NCBI RefSeq assembly: GCF_000194155.1
Contig: NZ_GL877878.1
Span: 774,458 to 838,457 of the forward strand
Source: Saccharopolyspora spinosa NRRL 18395
Lineage (GTDB): Bacteria; Actinomycetota; Actinomycetes; Mycobacteriales; Pseudonocardiaceae
DNA length: 64,000 nucleotides
Reading direction: 5' to 3'
In this document: piece after piece, positions 1 to 8,706 of the stretch
How positions within the stretch are numbered: the stretch's first letter is position 1
How the letters are laid out: each line of letters opens with the position of its first letter
Translations under genes and position numbers: made by a program
The notes under the pieces: model-generated
Databases searched by the model: none
Seen by the model: only the letters and a program-made list of their open reading frames with translations
What the model was told of the DNA's origin: nothing

Positions 1-667
1 CGGCGAGCTCCACGCCGGTGACCCGGTCGTCCGCGAGAACGCGCGTTGCGGGCGTCCCGCACCGCACCCGCACCCCGTAATCCTCGTGCTGCGCGAAGCA
101 AAGCGGCGCCAGCTCGATGCCCAGGGTGCGCGCCAGCGGCAGGTGCTGGGCGTCGACCAGCGTCACCTCGGCGCCCAGGGACCGGCAGGTCGAGGCGATC
201 TCGGTGCCGATGAGCCCGCCACCGACGACCACAACCCGCGCCCCGGCGCGGATATCGCCGCGCAGCGCCAACGCGTCGTCGACGGTCCGCAGCCGGTGGC
301 AGCCGGGGGCTTCCGCGGTGCCCGGCAGGTTCAGCCGGGCCGACCCGGTGGCCAGCACGACGCCGTCGGCGAGGACCTCGCTGCCGTCGGCGAGCACCAC
401 CGCGCCGCGCTTGGTGTCCAGCCGCGCCGCCGGAACCCCCAACCGCCACTCGGCGGCGAGGTCGGCTTCCTCCTGCTCGCTGCCCAGCGAGAGCTCCTCC
501 GGCTGCAACTGCCCGGCCAGGAACTCCTTGGACAGCGGCGGCCTGTCGTACGGGCGGTGCGCTTCCGCCCCGATGATCACCAGCCGCCCGTCGAAGCCCT
601 GTTCGCGCAGCTCCTGCGCGGCACGCCAGCCGGCCACCGACGAGCCGACGACTGCGACCGTGTTCAT
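1..667 (-). CDS. FAD-dependent NAD(P)H:ferredoxin/rubredoxin reductase-type oxidoreductase (3' truncated by window edge)
   Basis: Reading from an ATG at 667, the protein opens with an FAD-binding Rossmann segment (VAVVGSSVAG, residues 4-13), then RPPLSKEFL near residue 46. A second NAD(P)H-binding fold (VVVVGGGLIGTEIA) follows near residue 145. This order is that of ferredoxin reductases which pass electrons from NAD(P)H to a ferredoxin, often serving a P450 or dioxygenase. The C-terminal third lies off the window. The gene is divergent from the IclR regulator at 842, which may control it. The redox partner cannot be named from here. Confidence 0.85.
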   Translation of the reverse strand, partial: MNTVAVVGSSVAGWRAAQELREQGFDGRLVIIGAEAHRPYDRPPLSKEFLAGQLQPEELSLGSEQEEADLAAEWRLGVPAARLDTKRGAVVLADGSEVLADGVVLATGSARLNLPGTAEAPGCHRLRTVDDALALRGDIRAGARVVVVGGGLIGTEIASTCRSLGAEVTLVDAQHLPLARTLGIELAPLCFAQHEDYGVRVRCGTPATRVLADDRVTGVELA

Positions 668-841
668 GCTTCGACCGCGGCCGGTGCGGTGGCCCCGATG
701 AATGACAACAAGCCGACCTCCGTTGCACAATGAGGAACACCGCGTAGTATGTGCAACAAATCTGACCCTTTTGTTGCGACAACGTCAAGAGGGACAACGG
801 ATGGTTCCGATATGTGCACCTCGAACGGATACGGTTGACCG

Positions 842-1630
842 GTGGGTAGCGCAGCTGAGTCACGCGGAAGGAGTTCTGGCGCTCTGGTGCAGTCCGTCGA
901 TCGGGCTGTGACCGTCTTGGAACTGCTGGCGCGCAACGGAGAAGCCGGCATCACCGAGATCGCCGGGGAGCTGGGAGTGCACAAGTCGACGGCCTCCCGG
1001 CTGGTGAGTGTGCTGGAAGCACGCGGCTTGGTGGAGCAGTTGGGGGAGCGCGGCAAGTACGCGATCGGCTTCGGCATCGTGCGGCTGGCCGGGGCGGCGA
1101 CCGAGCGGATGGACCTGCCGAGGCTGGGCCGTCCGTTCTGCGAGTCGCTCGCCGCGGACCTGGGCGAGACGGTCAACATCGCGATCCGGGACAATGATGT
1201 CGCCATCAACATTAGCCAGGCCCGCGGGACCGCGGCTGTGACGGCGCACAACTGGGTCGGGCAACGCACCCCGCTGCACGCGACGTCCAGCGGCAAGGTG
1301 CTGCTGGCGTACGCGCCGCAGGTGGACCAGGAGGAACTTCTCGTCAGGCCGCTGGAGCGGTACACAACGCGAACTGTCACCAATGCCGGCGAGTTGCGCA
1401 AGGACTTCGAGATGATCGCCCGCGACGGCTACGCGACGAGCTACGAGGAGCTGGAGCTCGGCCTCAACGCCGCGGCGGTCGCGGTCTACAACCACGAGGG
1501 CGATGTGATCGCCGCGCTCAGCGCCTCGGGCCCGTCCTACCGCTTCTCCCGCAAGCGCATGCGCGAAGTAGTGGGCGCGATGCGCATCGCCGCCAAGGAA
1601 CTCTCGTCCCAACTCGGCTTCCTGGCCTAG
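842..1630 (+). CDS. IclR-family transcriptional regulator
   Basis: 262 aa with an N-terminal winged helix-turn-helix (about residues 16-75; ITEIAGELGVHKSTASRLV is the recognition unit). A C-terminal IclR effector-binding domain follows (TPLHATSSGKVLLA and DGYATSYEELELGLNAAAVAV are typical). It starts at GTG 842. An alternative GTG at 887 (VQSVDRAV), 13 bases after an AAGGAG, matches the usual IclR start equally well. IclR proteins are generally local repressors or activators of catabolic genes, so the divergent FAD reductase is the obvious target. That link is inferred from position only. Confidence 0.9.
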   Translation: MGSAAESRGRSSGALVQSVDRAVTVLELLARNGEAGITEIAGELGVHKSTASRLVSVLEARGLVEQLGERGKYAIGFGIVRLAGAATERMDLPRLGRPFCESLAADLGETVNIAIRDNDVAINISQARGTAAVTAHNWVGQRTPLHATSSGKVLLAYAPQVDQEELLVRPLERYTTRTVTNAGELRKDFEMIARDGYATSYEELELGLNAAAVAVYNHEGDVIAALSASGPSYRFSRKRMREVVGAMRIAAKELSSQLGFLA

Positions 1631-1700
1631 CGCCCGCAGTCGAGGGGCCGCTGAAGTTCCGCTACCCGCGCCGCCACGCAAAATGAGCCGGATATTCTTT

Positions 1701-3266
1701 TCAGTCGCGGGAGAGCCAGAGTTCTTCCAGGTCGAGCTGGTGCATGACGCGGCGCAGGACCTCGTCGTCGATGCGGCGGTTGTCGCGGAACTGGACGAAG
1801 ACCGCCCGCTCCGCAGCCAGCATCTCGCCCCGCAGGCGGCGGTACGCCGCAGTCGGGCTCTCGCCGACTTCGTCGGCCGACCGGCCCAGCCGCTCCCACG
1901 CCTGGTTGCTGCGCTGCTGCGCAGCTCGGTGCAAGCGCTCCGCGACGTCGCCGGGTGGCTCGGCTTCCGCGGTGAGTTCGTCGAGCCGTTCCCGCGCGGC
2001 GCGGGCCGCGTTGTGCTGGGCTTCGGCCTCGGCGAGAGCGTCGGTGTAGTCCTCGGTGCCCCGCACCCCGAAGAAGCCGATGAGCCAGGACAGCGTCGTG
2101 CCGTGCAGTAGCAGCGTCGCCAGCGTCACGAAGAACGTCAGGAACAGGACCTCGTCGCGGTGCGGGAACGGCGCACCGGTCAGCGTCACGGTGGGGATCG
2201 CGGAGGCGGCGGCCAACGACACCACGCCCCGCATCCCCGCCCACGACACGATCACCTTGAGCCGCCAGTTCGGGCTGCGGCGGCGGAGCAGTTCCGGCAG
2301 GTACATCACGAGGAAAACCCACGCGCCGCGCGCGAGCACCACGCCGGCGATGAGCACGAGCCCGGTGACGACGAGCGGCCCGAAGTCGGTCGACACGCTC
2401 TCTACGACGCTGCGCAGCTGTAGGCCGATCAACGCGAACACGACCGCTTCGAGCAGCGTGTCCGCCGCGTTCCACACCGCCCGGTCCTGCAGCCGCGTCG
2501 CGGCGCTGCCGGCCGGCGAGCGATGCCCCAGGTACAGCCCGGCCACCACGACAGCCAGCACCCCGGAGGCGTGCACCTCCTCGGCGAGCAGGTAGGCGAA
2601 GAACGGCACGATCAGCCCTACCGCGCTTTCCAGCATGTCGTCGCGCAGCAGCCGCCGGACCCGATGCACCACCCAGCCGATGACGTAGCCGATCACCACG
2701 CCGCCGACCGCGGCCAGCAGGAACATGCCGACCCCGGCCAGCAGGGAATAGCCGGTGCCGATCGCGGCGGCCACGGCCACCCGGTAGGCGGTCAGCGCGG
2801 TGGCGTCGTTGACCAGGCTCTCGCCGCTGAGCACCGTCATGATCTTGCGCGGCAGCCCCAGCCGGCGGCCGATCGAGGTGGCCGCGACCGCGTCCGGCGG
2901 CGCGATGACCGCGCCGAGCACCAGCGCCACGCTCAGCGGCATTCCCGGCACCAGCCACCAGGCGATCCCCCCGGCGACCGCCGTGCTGAACAGCACCAAC
3001 CCGAACGCGAGCAGCCCGATCGGCCGCAGGTTGGCGCGAATCCCGATGGTGGAGCTGTTCAGCGCGGCCGAGTACAGCAGCGGCGGCAAGATCAGCAGCA
3101 GCACCACGTTCGGATCGAGGGTGTAATCCGGCACGCCGGGTATGGACGACACGGCCAGGCCCACCACGACGAGCACCAGCGGCGCGGAGAACCCGACTCG
3201 GCGGGCGAGGGCGGTGACGGCGAGCGCCCCGGCGAGCAGGGCCATCAAGGCGGGTAGGTCGTACAT
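1701..3266 (-). CDS. CPA1-family Na+/H+ antiporter (NhaP/NHE type)
   Basis: 521 aa, about 12 membrane segments followed by a charged cytoplasmic tail from about residue 400 (ARAARERLDELTAEAE). The antiporter core carries APPDAVAAT near residue 125 and GESLVNDATAL near residue 150; the Asn-Asp pair is the ion-binding signature of the electroneutral CPA1 branch. HASGVLAVVVAGLYLG follows near residue 232. It would exchange cytoplasmic Na+ or K+ for protons at the plasma membrane. It is monocistronic, convergent with IclR and divergent from the zinc-finger gene at 3370. The ion preference cannot be read from sequence. Confidence 0.92.
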   Translation of the reverse strand: MYDLPALMALLAGALAVTALARRVGFSAPLVLVVVGLAVSSIPGVPDYTLDPNVVLLLILPPLLYSAALNSSTIGIRANLRPIGLLAFGLVLFSTAVAGGIAWWLVPGMPLSVALVLGAVIAPPDAVAATSIGRRLGLPRKIMTVLSGESLVNDATALTAYRVAVAAAIGTGYSLLAGVGMFLLAAVGGVVIGYVIGWVVHRVRRLLRDDMLESAVGLIVPFFAYLLAEEVHASGVLAVVVAGLYLGHRSPAGSAATRLQDRAVWNAADTLLEAVVFALIGLQLRSVVESVSTDFGPLVVTGLVLIAGVVLARGAWVFLVMYLPELLRRRSPNWRLKVIVSWAGMRGVVSLAAASAIPTVTLTGAPFPHRDEVLFLTFFVTLATLLLHGTTLSWLIGFFGVRGTEDYTDALAEAEAQHNAARAARERLDELTAEAEPPGDVAERLHRAAQQRSNQAWERLGRSADEVGESPTAAYRRLRGEMLAAERAVFVQFRDNRRIDDEVLRRVMHQLDLEELWLSRD

Positions 3267-3369
3267 GCTCTCTCCGTCAACGCCTGCGGATGCGGCAGCC
3301 GATGGTTACGTTCGGAAGCACATTGTCGTTCGAGCCGCCGACCGCGCGCTCACCACCTGGAGGTTCCGA

Positions 3370-3639
3370 ATGTCCGGCAGTTGTGCGCACCTGCAGGAGG
3401 CGGCCAGCCGCGAACCTGCGCCCGGCCGAGAGGACGGCTGCGAGGACTGCCTCGCGGCCGGGCTGCACGTGTGGGCGCACCTACGGATCTGCACGAAGTG
3501 CGGGCACGTGGGGTGCTGCGACTCCAGCCCGAACCGGCACGCCACGGCCCACTTCCGTCAGACCGCCCACCCGGTGATCCGCTCCTTCGAACCGGGGGAG
3601 TCCTGGAGCTGGTGCTACCTGGACGAACAGCTCGGGTGA
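3370..3639 (+). CDS. Small UBP-type zinc finger protein
   Basis: 89 aa beginning MSGSCAHLQEA. The Cys/His pattern C-5, CEDC (24-27), CTKCGHVGCCD (41-51), then H-56, H-60 and H-66 is that of a ZnF-UBP domain, which in eukaryotes binds the free C-terminus of ubiquitin. Stand-alone versions are common in actinobacteria with unknown partner. The ATG at 3370 is chosen because the upstream in-frame extension overlaps the divergent antiporter promoter and has no domain. The gene is tail-to-tail with the permease at 3646 (6 bp gap). Confidence 0.85.
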   Translation: MSGSCAHLQEAASREPAPGREDGCEDCLAAGLHVWAHLRICTKCGHVGCCDSSPNRHATAHFRQTAHPVIRSFEPGESWSWCYLDEQLG

Positions 3640-3645
3640 GCCGGG

Positions 3646-5133
3646 TCAGGCCTCGTCGGCGGTCGCGCTCTTGCCGAGCCTGCTGTTCTTCCTGCTGTAC
3701 ACGAAGTAGACGACCAAGCCGATCAGCATCCAGACGCCGAACCGGATCCACGTCCAGCCGACGAGGTTGAGCATCAGGTACAGGCAGGCGGCTGCGGCCA
3801 GGATCGGGATCACCGGCACCCACGGCACCCGGAAGGACCGCGGCAGGTCCGGCCGGGCGCGGCGCAGCACCAGCACGCCGATGGACACCAGGACGAACGC
3901 GAACAGGGTGCCGATGTTGGTCATCTCGGCGAGCACGTTGATCGGGGTCAGCGAGGCGACGGCCGCCACGACGATCCCGGTGATCACCGTGATCCGGTAG
4001 GGCGTGCGGAACTTCGAGTGCACCTTGGCGAACCACACCGGCAGCAGGCCGTCCCGGCTCATCGCGAAGCCGACCCGGGCCTGACCCAGCATCAGGATGA
4101 GGATCACCGTGGTCAGCCCGGCGATCGCGCCCAGCGAGACCAGCCCGGCCGCCCATGACGCGCCGATCGCCTGGAACGCGGTGGCCATCGGCGCCGCGGT
4201 GTCCAGCTGGTCGTACTTGACGATGCCGGTCATCACCAGCGAAACCAGCACGTACAGGATGGAGCAGATGGCCAGCGAGCCGAGGATGCCGATCGGCATG
4301 TCGCGCTGCGGCCGGCGGGTCTCCTCCGCGCCGCTGGCGACGATGTCGAAGCCGATGTAGGCGAAGAACACCAGCGCGGCACCCGCCACCAGGCCGCTGA
4401 GCCCGAACGAGCCGGTCTGCCCGAAGATCGCGTTGACCAGCGGTTCCTCCAGCGCTGCCCCGGCGGCACCGGGCGGTGCGGGCTGGTGCGGTGGGATGAA
4501 CGGGCTCCAGTTGGCGGCCTTGATGAAGAACGCGCCGAAGATGATGAAGAACAGCACCACGACGAGCTTGATCGCCACGACCACGTTGGTCACCGAGGCG
4601 CTGAGCCGGATGCCGACGACCAGGACCCCGGTCAGGATCAGCGCGATGATCGCGGCGGGGAGGTTCACCACGCCACCGGCTCCCGGGGCGGCGGTGAACG
4701 CCTCGGGCAACCCCAGTCCGATCGAGTTGAGCGCCGCGACGAAGTACCGCGACCAGCCCACCGACACCGTGGAAGCGCCGACGATGAACTCCAGCATCAG
4801 GTCCCAGCCGATGATCCAGGCCAGGAACTCGCCCATCGACGCGTAGGAGAACGTGTACGCCGAGCCAGCCACCGGCACGACCGAGGCGAACTCGGCATAG
4901 CAGAGCGCCGCCAGACCGCAGGCGATGCCGGAGAAGACGAACGAGATCGCGATGCCCGGCCCGGCGTCGGTGGCCGCGGCCACGCCGGTGAGCACGAAAA
5001 TGCCGGTGCCGATGATCGCGCCGATGCCGATGCCCAGCAGGTCCACCGCGCGCAGCACGCGGCGCAGGCGGAATTCCGGGGCCTCGGCATCGCGGATGGA
5101 CTGTTCGACCGATTTGACACGCATGATTGACAT
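3646..5133 (-). CDS. APC-superfamily amino acid permease (cationic amino acid transporter type)
   Basis: 495 aa from the ATG at 5133, which has a good upstream GAGGAGG; a longer in-frame extension to 5220 has no support. The N-terminal LGIGIGAIIGTGIFVLTG (near residue 35) is the substrate-binding unwound helix of APC transporters, and SGAEETRRPQRDMP near residue 265 is the conserved APC loop. About 12-13 membrane spans end in a short basic tail. The large loop between helices resembles CAT/YfnA-type permeases. It probably imports a cationic or neutral amino acid. No linked metabolic gene identifies the substrate. Confidence 0.92.
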   Translation of the reverse strand: MSIMRVKSVEQSIRDAEAPEFRLRRVLRAVDLLGIGIGAIIGTGIFVLTGVAAATDAGPGIAISFVFSGIACGLAALCYAEFASVVPVAGSAYTFSYASMGEFLAWIIGWDLMLEFIVGASTVSVGWSRYFVAALNSIGLGLPEAFTAAPGAGGVVNLPAAIIALILTGVLVVGIRLSASVTNVVVAIKLVVVLFFIIFGAFFIKAANWSPFIPPHQPAPPGAAGAALEEPLVNAIFGQTGSFGLSGLVAGAALVFFAYIGFDIVASGAEETRRPQRDMPIGILGSLAICSILYVLVSLVMTGIVKYDQLDTAAPMATAFQAIGASWAAGLVSLGAIAGLTTVILILMLGQARVGFAMSRDGLLPVWFAKVHSKFRTPYRITVITGIVVAAVASLTPINVLAEMTNIGTLFAFVLVSIGVLVLRRARPDLPRSFRVPWVPVIPILAAAACLYLMLNLVGWTWIRFGVWMLIGLVVYFVYSRKNSRLGKSATADEA

Positions 5134-5221
5134 GGGTGGCCTCCTCACCCGGGTGCCACGGCAGGCCGTTTGGCCCGCTCGCGCCGCTTCCGCACACCTG
5201 AGGACAGGATTGTGTCTCAAG

Positions 5222-5812
5222 TCACTCTGAGCAAGACGGCGCGGTGCATCGAGCGGCGGCGGTGATCAGCACCGCGGCGGCGGCGCGGGCGCTGCGGGCC
5301 GGTCCGGGGTTGCCGCCGACGGCTGCTGTGGTGGTCGCGCCGTCGATCAGGACGAGCAGCTGCTCGGTGAGCTCGTCGGGGTCGGCGGCGTCGAGCTCGC
5401 CGACCAGTTTTCGCAGGTAGTGGCGCAGTTCGTTCTTGTGTTCCCGCGCCGCCGCGGCGACTGCGGGGGAGCTGCCGCCCAGTTCGCCGAAGGAGTTGAG
5501 GAACGCGCAGCCCCGGAATCCGGGTTCGTCGAACCAGTCGTGCAGCCAGTCGAAGACCGCGAGCACGGCCTGCTCGGGGTTGCGGTCGCCGTGCGCGACG
5601 TAGGTGGACAGCGAGGCGCGCCAGCGCGCGTCGCGGCGGCGCAGGTAGGCCTCGATCAGCTCGTCCTTGGATGCGAAGCACTGGTAGAGGCGCTTGAGCG
5701 ACACCCCGGAGGCGGTGCGCAGCTCGGCCATGCCGACGGCCTGGATGCCGCGTTCGTAGAACAGGGCTTCGGCGGTGTCCAACAGCTTCGACTCGGCCTC
5801 GTGACGCTGCAC
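5222..5812 (-). CDS. TetR/AcrR-family repressor
   Basis: 196 aa from a GTG at 5812 (VQRHEAESKLLDTAEALFYERG). The N-terminal TetR HTH runs to about residue 50, with MAELRTASGVSLKRLYQCFASKDELIEAYL as recognition unit. The C-terminal ligand/dimer domain resembles TetR_C members with GCAFLNSFGELG near residue 105. An ORF extension to 5896 runs through the operators and is rejected. It is divergent from the SnoaL-like gene at 5902, and two matching inverted repeats lie in the 90-bp gap. It therefore very probably represses itself and that gene. Confidence 0.9.
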   Translation of the reverse strand: MQRHEAESKLLDTAEALFYERGIQAVGMAELRTASGVSLKRLYQCFASKDELIEAYLRRRDARWRASLSTYVAHGDRNPEQAVLAVFDWLHDWFDEPGFRGCAFLNSFGELGGSSPAVAAAAREHKNELRHYLRKLVGELDAADPDELTEQLLVLIDGATTTAAVGGNPGPARSARAAAAVLITAAARCTAPSCSE

Positions 5813-5832
5813 GGGAGCACTCCGGTTGTGAG

Positions 5833-5848
5833 GAGAACGATCGTTCTC
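5833..5848. promoter_or_regulatory. TetR operator 1 (perfect 16-bp palindrome)
   Basis: GAGAACGATCGTTCTC is a perfect palindrome 21 bp upstream of the TetR start, in the shared divergent promoter region. Its half-site GAGAACG recurs in a second site 35 bp away. Assignment to the adjacent TetR protein is inference from symmetry and position. Confidence 0.75.
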
Positions 5849-5867
5849 TATCCTAGCGGACGTCGCG

Positions 5868-5883
5868 GAGAATGACCGTTCTC
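5868..5883. promoter_or_regulatory. TetR operator 2 (imperfect copy of the palindrome)
   Basis: GAGAATGACCGTTCTC keeps both half-sites of the palindrome at 5833 with two central changes. The two centres are 35 bp apart, and this site ends 18 bp before the ATG of the SnoaL-like gene, where a bound repressor would block its transcription. Confidence 0.7.
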
Positions 5884-5901
5884 CGGTTGGGAGCAAATGA
5901 G

Positions 5902-6357
5902 ATGTCGCGTCCGCACTTCCCGCCGTTCGACGAGCAGACCGCCGCCCAGAAGGTGCAGGCGGCCGAAGATGCCTGGAACACCCGCGATCCCGAACGCGTC
6001 GCGCTGGCGTACACGGCGAACTCCGCGTGGCGAAACCGGGATCGGTTCATCACCGGCCGGGACGAGATCGTTGCCTTCCTGCGCGAGAAGTGGGCGCGCG
6101 AACTGGATTACGCGCTGCGCAAGGAGCTCTGGAGCTTCCGCGGCAACCGCATCGCGGTTCGCTTCCAGTACGAATGCCTCGACGCCGCCGGGCAGTGCTG
6201 GCGCAGCTACGGCAACGAGCTCTGGGAGTTCACCGAGGACGGGCTGATGAGCCGCCGCGAGGCCAGCATCAACGACGTCCCGATCGCCGCCGCCGAACGC
6301 CGGATTCTCGGGCCCCGCCCGGAATCCGAGCGGGGCGTGCTGCTGCCGATCCGCTGA
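5902..6357 (+). CDS. SnoaL/NTF2-like protein, DUF1348 family
   Basis: 151 aa; the ATG at 5902 has a TTGGGAGC ribosome-binding site. The single alpha+beta-barrel domain ([19 protein letters not shown], residues 21-39; [32 protein letters not shown] at the end) matches the NTF2-like DUF1348 group, whose biochemical role is unknown though the fold binds small hydrophobic ligands. It is under apparent control of the divergent TetR through two operators. That arrangement suggests a response to a small molecule that the protein may bind or modify. Confidence 0.85.
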   Translation: MSRPHFPPFDEQTAAQKVQAAEDAWNTRDPERVALAYTANSAWRNRDRFITGRDEIVAFLREKWARELDYALRKELWSFRGNRIAVRFQYECLDAAGQCWRSYGNELWEFTEDGLMSRREASINDVPIAAAERRILGPRPESERGVLLPIR

Positions 6358-6363
6358 GTGCCT

Positions 6364-7137
6364 TCACCGGCGCAGGAAGCCCGGAAGTTCGGCGAAGGAG
6401 TCCAACACGTGGTCCGGGGTGCCGGCGGCGGCCGAGAGCGCTCCCGGCGTGAACTTGCCGGTGCGCACCAGGATTCCGGTGATGCCGTGGCGTTGCGCGG
6501 CGAGCACGTCGGACTCGACGTCGTCGCCGATCATCAAGGCATTGCCGGGTTCGGCGTCGATCTTGCCCAGCGCGGCGGCGAAGAACTCGGCCGACGGCTT
6601 GCCGACCACGGTCGCCTCCCGGTTCGCGGCCCGCTCCAGGCCGATCAGGAACGCACCGGAGTCCAGCTGCAGCCCCCCGCTGGTGCGCCAGCAGAGGCTG
6701 CGGTGCATCGCCACCAGCGGCACGCCGCGCTGCAGGTGGGAGAAGACCAGGTTGAGCGTGCGGTAGTCGAACTCCGGTCCGGCGCCGCCGAGGACGACCA
6801 CGTCCGCGTCGTCGTCGACCAGTTCCACATCGCCGAGGTCTTCGCCGATGTCCCCGCTGTTCACCAGCAGGCATCGGGCGCCGGGGTGGTGTCGCGCGAG
6901 GTGTTCGGCGGCGGCCGCCGGCGCGGTCAGGATTTCGTCGACGCCGACTTCGAACCCGGCCCCGGCGAGGGTTTCCGCGATCGACGCCCGCGTCCGGCCG
7001 GTGGTGTTGGTGACCAGCAGGACGCCGATCCCGTCGGCCCGGAGGCCCCGGAGCGCGTCGGCCGCGCCCGGCAACGGTCGCCAGGACACGGTCAGAACAC
7101 CGTCGATGTCGATCAGCGCAGCCCGGATTTCCACCAT
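6364..7137 (-). CDS. HAD-IIA subfamily hydrolase (sugar-phosphatase / PhoH2-NagD-like)
   Basis: 257 aa with all four HAD motifs: DIDGVL (residues 10-15, nucleophile and acid/base Asp), VTNTTGR (about 42), GKPSAEFF (about 174, Lys), and [10 protein letters not shown] (about 196, Mg-binding Asp pair). The C2-type cap between motifs II and III places it with NagD-like and lysine-histidine-pyrophosphate phosphatases. It is a soluble cytosolic phosphatase of unknown substrate. It is convergent with the SnoaL-like gene (6 bp gap) and is probably monocistronic. Confidence 0.9.
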   Translation of the reverse strand: MVEIRAALIDIDGVLTVSWRPLPGAADALRGLRADGIGVLLVTNTTGRTRASIAETLAGAGFEVGVDEILTAPAAAAEHLARHHPGARCLLVNSGDIGEDLGDVELVDDDADVVVLGGAGPEFDYRTLNLVFSHLQRGVPLVAMHRSLCWRTSGGLQLDSGAFLIGLERAANREATVVGKPSAEFFAAALGKIDAEPGNALMIGDDVESDVLAAQRHGITGILVRTGKFTPGALSAAAGTPDHVLDSFAELPGFLRR

Positions 7138-7461
7138 CCCAGCACGGTACGACCGTCCGGCGGGAGCCGTGCGGGTCAGCCGAGCTGCTGCGCAGCGGCC
7201 TGCCGAACTACCACGCGATGCTGCGATCCGAAGACGCGCTGGAGGGTCCGCGTGCCTTCGCCGACAAGCGCCGTCCTCGATGGATGGGGCGCTGAGCGGT
7301 ACCTGCGATATCGCACGTACCGGAGATCAGGCTCCAGGTACACGCGGGTGGTCAACCCTGGCGAGGACTGCTTGGTCCTGCGTAGGCATCTGGTGGCACT
7401 CCTGGTTGTGGATCTCGCGTCTGTTAGACGTACCGGAGTGCGATGAGGTTGCGCGGACCGA
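7138..7461. other. Intergenic region without recognisable gene
   Basis: 324 bp between the HAD gene start and the end of the proline-rich membrane protein. Reading frames crossing it have no domain signal and no convincing start. Nothing else was recognised. Confidence 0.5.
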
Positions 7462-7935
7462 TCAGTTCTGGCGGCCCGGCGGGTTGGTTCTCCTCCCGAG
7501 CTCGCCGAGTGCGTCGAGCGCCGAGGTCTTGGTCTCCTGGTCGATGGCCTTGCTGGCGTTCGGGGACGGCTGGAGCAACGTGTCCGACGACGGTGCCGCC
7601 ACGGGCTTGAGATCGGGTCGGGTGCGTTCGCGAGGCCGTTGCGGCTGTTGCGGCTTCGGTCGGGAGCGCGATGACGGCTGTTGCGGTCGCGGTTGGGAGC
7701 GGGGTGGCGGCTGTTGCGGTCGCGGTTGGGAGCGCGGTGGCGCGGGCGGCTGCTCGGCGCGGATGTAGAGGGCTTCCAGGACCAGCACGATGATCCCGAC
7801 GACCAGCGCGCCGATCGCCAGCCACAGGCTGTTCGGGTCACCGCCGAACCACCACAGCCAGCCCGCGACCCCGCAGCCGGCGCCGGCTGCGATCGCCAGC
7901 AGGTGGAACAGCAGATGGACGGCGTAAGCCCTCAC
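7462..7935 (-). CDS. Small membrane protein with Pro/Arg/Gln-rich repeat tail
   Basis: 157 aa. Two hydrophobic helices (about residues 6-30 and 38-60) are followed by a cytoplasmic or wall-facing tail in which an 11-residue unit of the form RSQPRPQQPPP repeats three times (residues about 68-100). The end is hydrophilic, unrelated sequence. Such proteins are common in actinobacteria and have no assigned function. The repeats are encoded by near-identical 33-bp DNA units and may vary in number between strains. Start ATG 7935. Confidence 0.7.
   Translation of the reverse strand: MRAYAVHLLFHLLAIAAGAGCGVAGWLWWFGGDPNSLWLAIGALVVGIIVLVLEALYIRAEQPPAPPRSQPRPQQPPPRSQPRPQQPSSRSRPKPQQPQRPRERTRPDLKPVAAPSSDTLLQPSPNASKAIDQETKTSALDALGELGRRTNPPGRQN
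7642..7734 (-). repeat. 33-bp tandem repeats inside the membrane protein gene
   Basis: Three units begin at 7642, 7675 and 7708. The last two share 27 identical bases and the first is diverged. The period of 33 bp (11 codons) keeps frame and encodes the Pro/Gln/Arg repeat. Confidence 0.85.
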
Positions 7936-8706
7936 GACGCGACAACCTCCCCTGAAATCGCGGTCCGTCGACGATTCCGGTTGCGAACACCGGACCTCTG
8001 CGGAACACGCGCGCCGTTCGCGGCGGGTTGCCCGGGCGTGCGCCGGGTCACGCGGTTGCGTGCCGGAAGTGGTCGGACCGAATCCGATGGTAGCTGTGGA
8101 TCAGCGCGGTTTGCCCGATCAAGACCAGTACGCCCGATCACAGCACGGCGCAACCTGATCTGATCACTTTTCACCTGTTCGGGCGAGCAGCGCCGTTCGC
8201 GCCCGGCGGTCATGAGCGTCACGAATTACGGTGAATCCCCAGGGCCACAGCGGAACCGGCATTGGTGCGGTGCCGGTTCGCGCCGACAGAAACAGTCGCG
8301 CGGAAGTGGTGGTCCGCTGCGTTGCGGGGGGTGGTGCCGGTGATCAATTCACTGGCTGGGTTCGCATTGGCGGCCACGGTCGGCATCGGGGCGATCATCG
8401 GATCGTTGATCGCGATGTCCTGGGTGGAGCGGAGGATGCTAGGTTCCGGCGGGCTGCGCCGCGAATCCGCACGCGGCAGACATCGCGAAACCAGTAGGCT
8501 CGTTGCCGAATACCGGCAGCAGCGCGCCGTTCTCGGTGCGCGCCCGAGAATCCGGCGCAACGTTCCTGTGCTCTTCACCGTGGTCGCGGCGTTGCTCGCC
8601 CTCTGCTCCCCCGGAAACGCGGTGCGGATGCCGACCCGGCGCATGGCGGCGGCCGGTGGCCCGGGCGCGATGCGCCGCCCCGGACCCCGGCGCTCGTTCG
8701 ACCGGC
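7936..8706. other. Long intergenic region, possible small membrane ORF
   Basis: 771 bp. A plus-strand frame from a GTG at 8340 encodes two hydrophobic stretches (SLAGFALAATVGIGAIIGS and VLFTVVAALLALC) with an arginine-rich middle and tail. It overlaps the end of the DUF952 gene and has no recognised domain, so I do not call it as a gene. An ORF on the minus strand at 7932-8222 is very arginine-rich and looks like a composition artefact. Confidence 0.35.

Noticed and set aside
86..733. Long plus-strand ORFs over the reductase gene
   Set aside because: They are antisense to a clear FAD/NAD-binding protein on the minus strand and have arginine/proline-rich composition typical of shadow frames.
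7932..8222. Minus-strand ORF of 96 codons
   Set aside because: It overlaps the start of the membrane protein gene by 4 bp but is dominated by Arg and lacks a ribosome-binding site and any domain.
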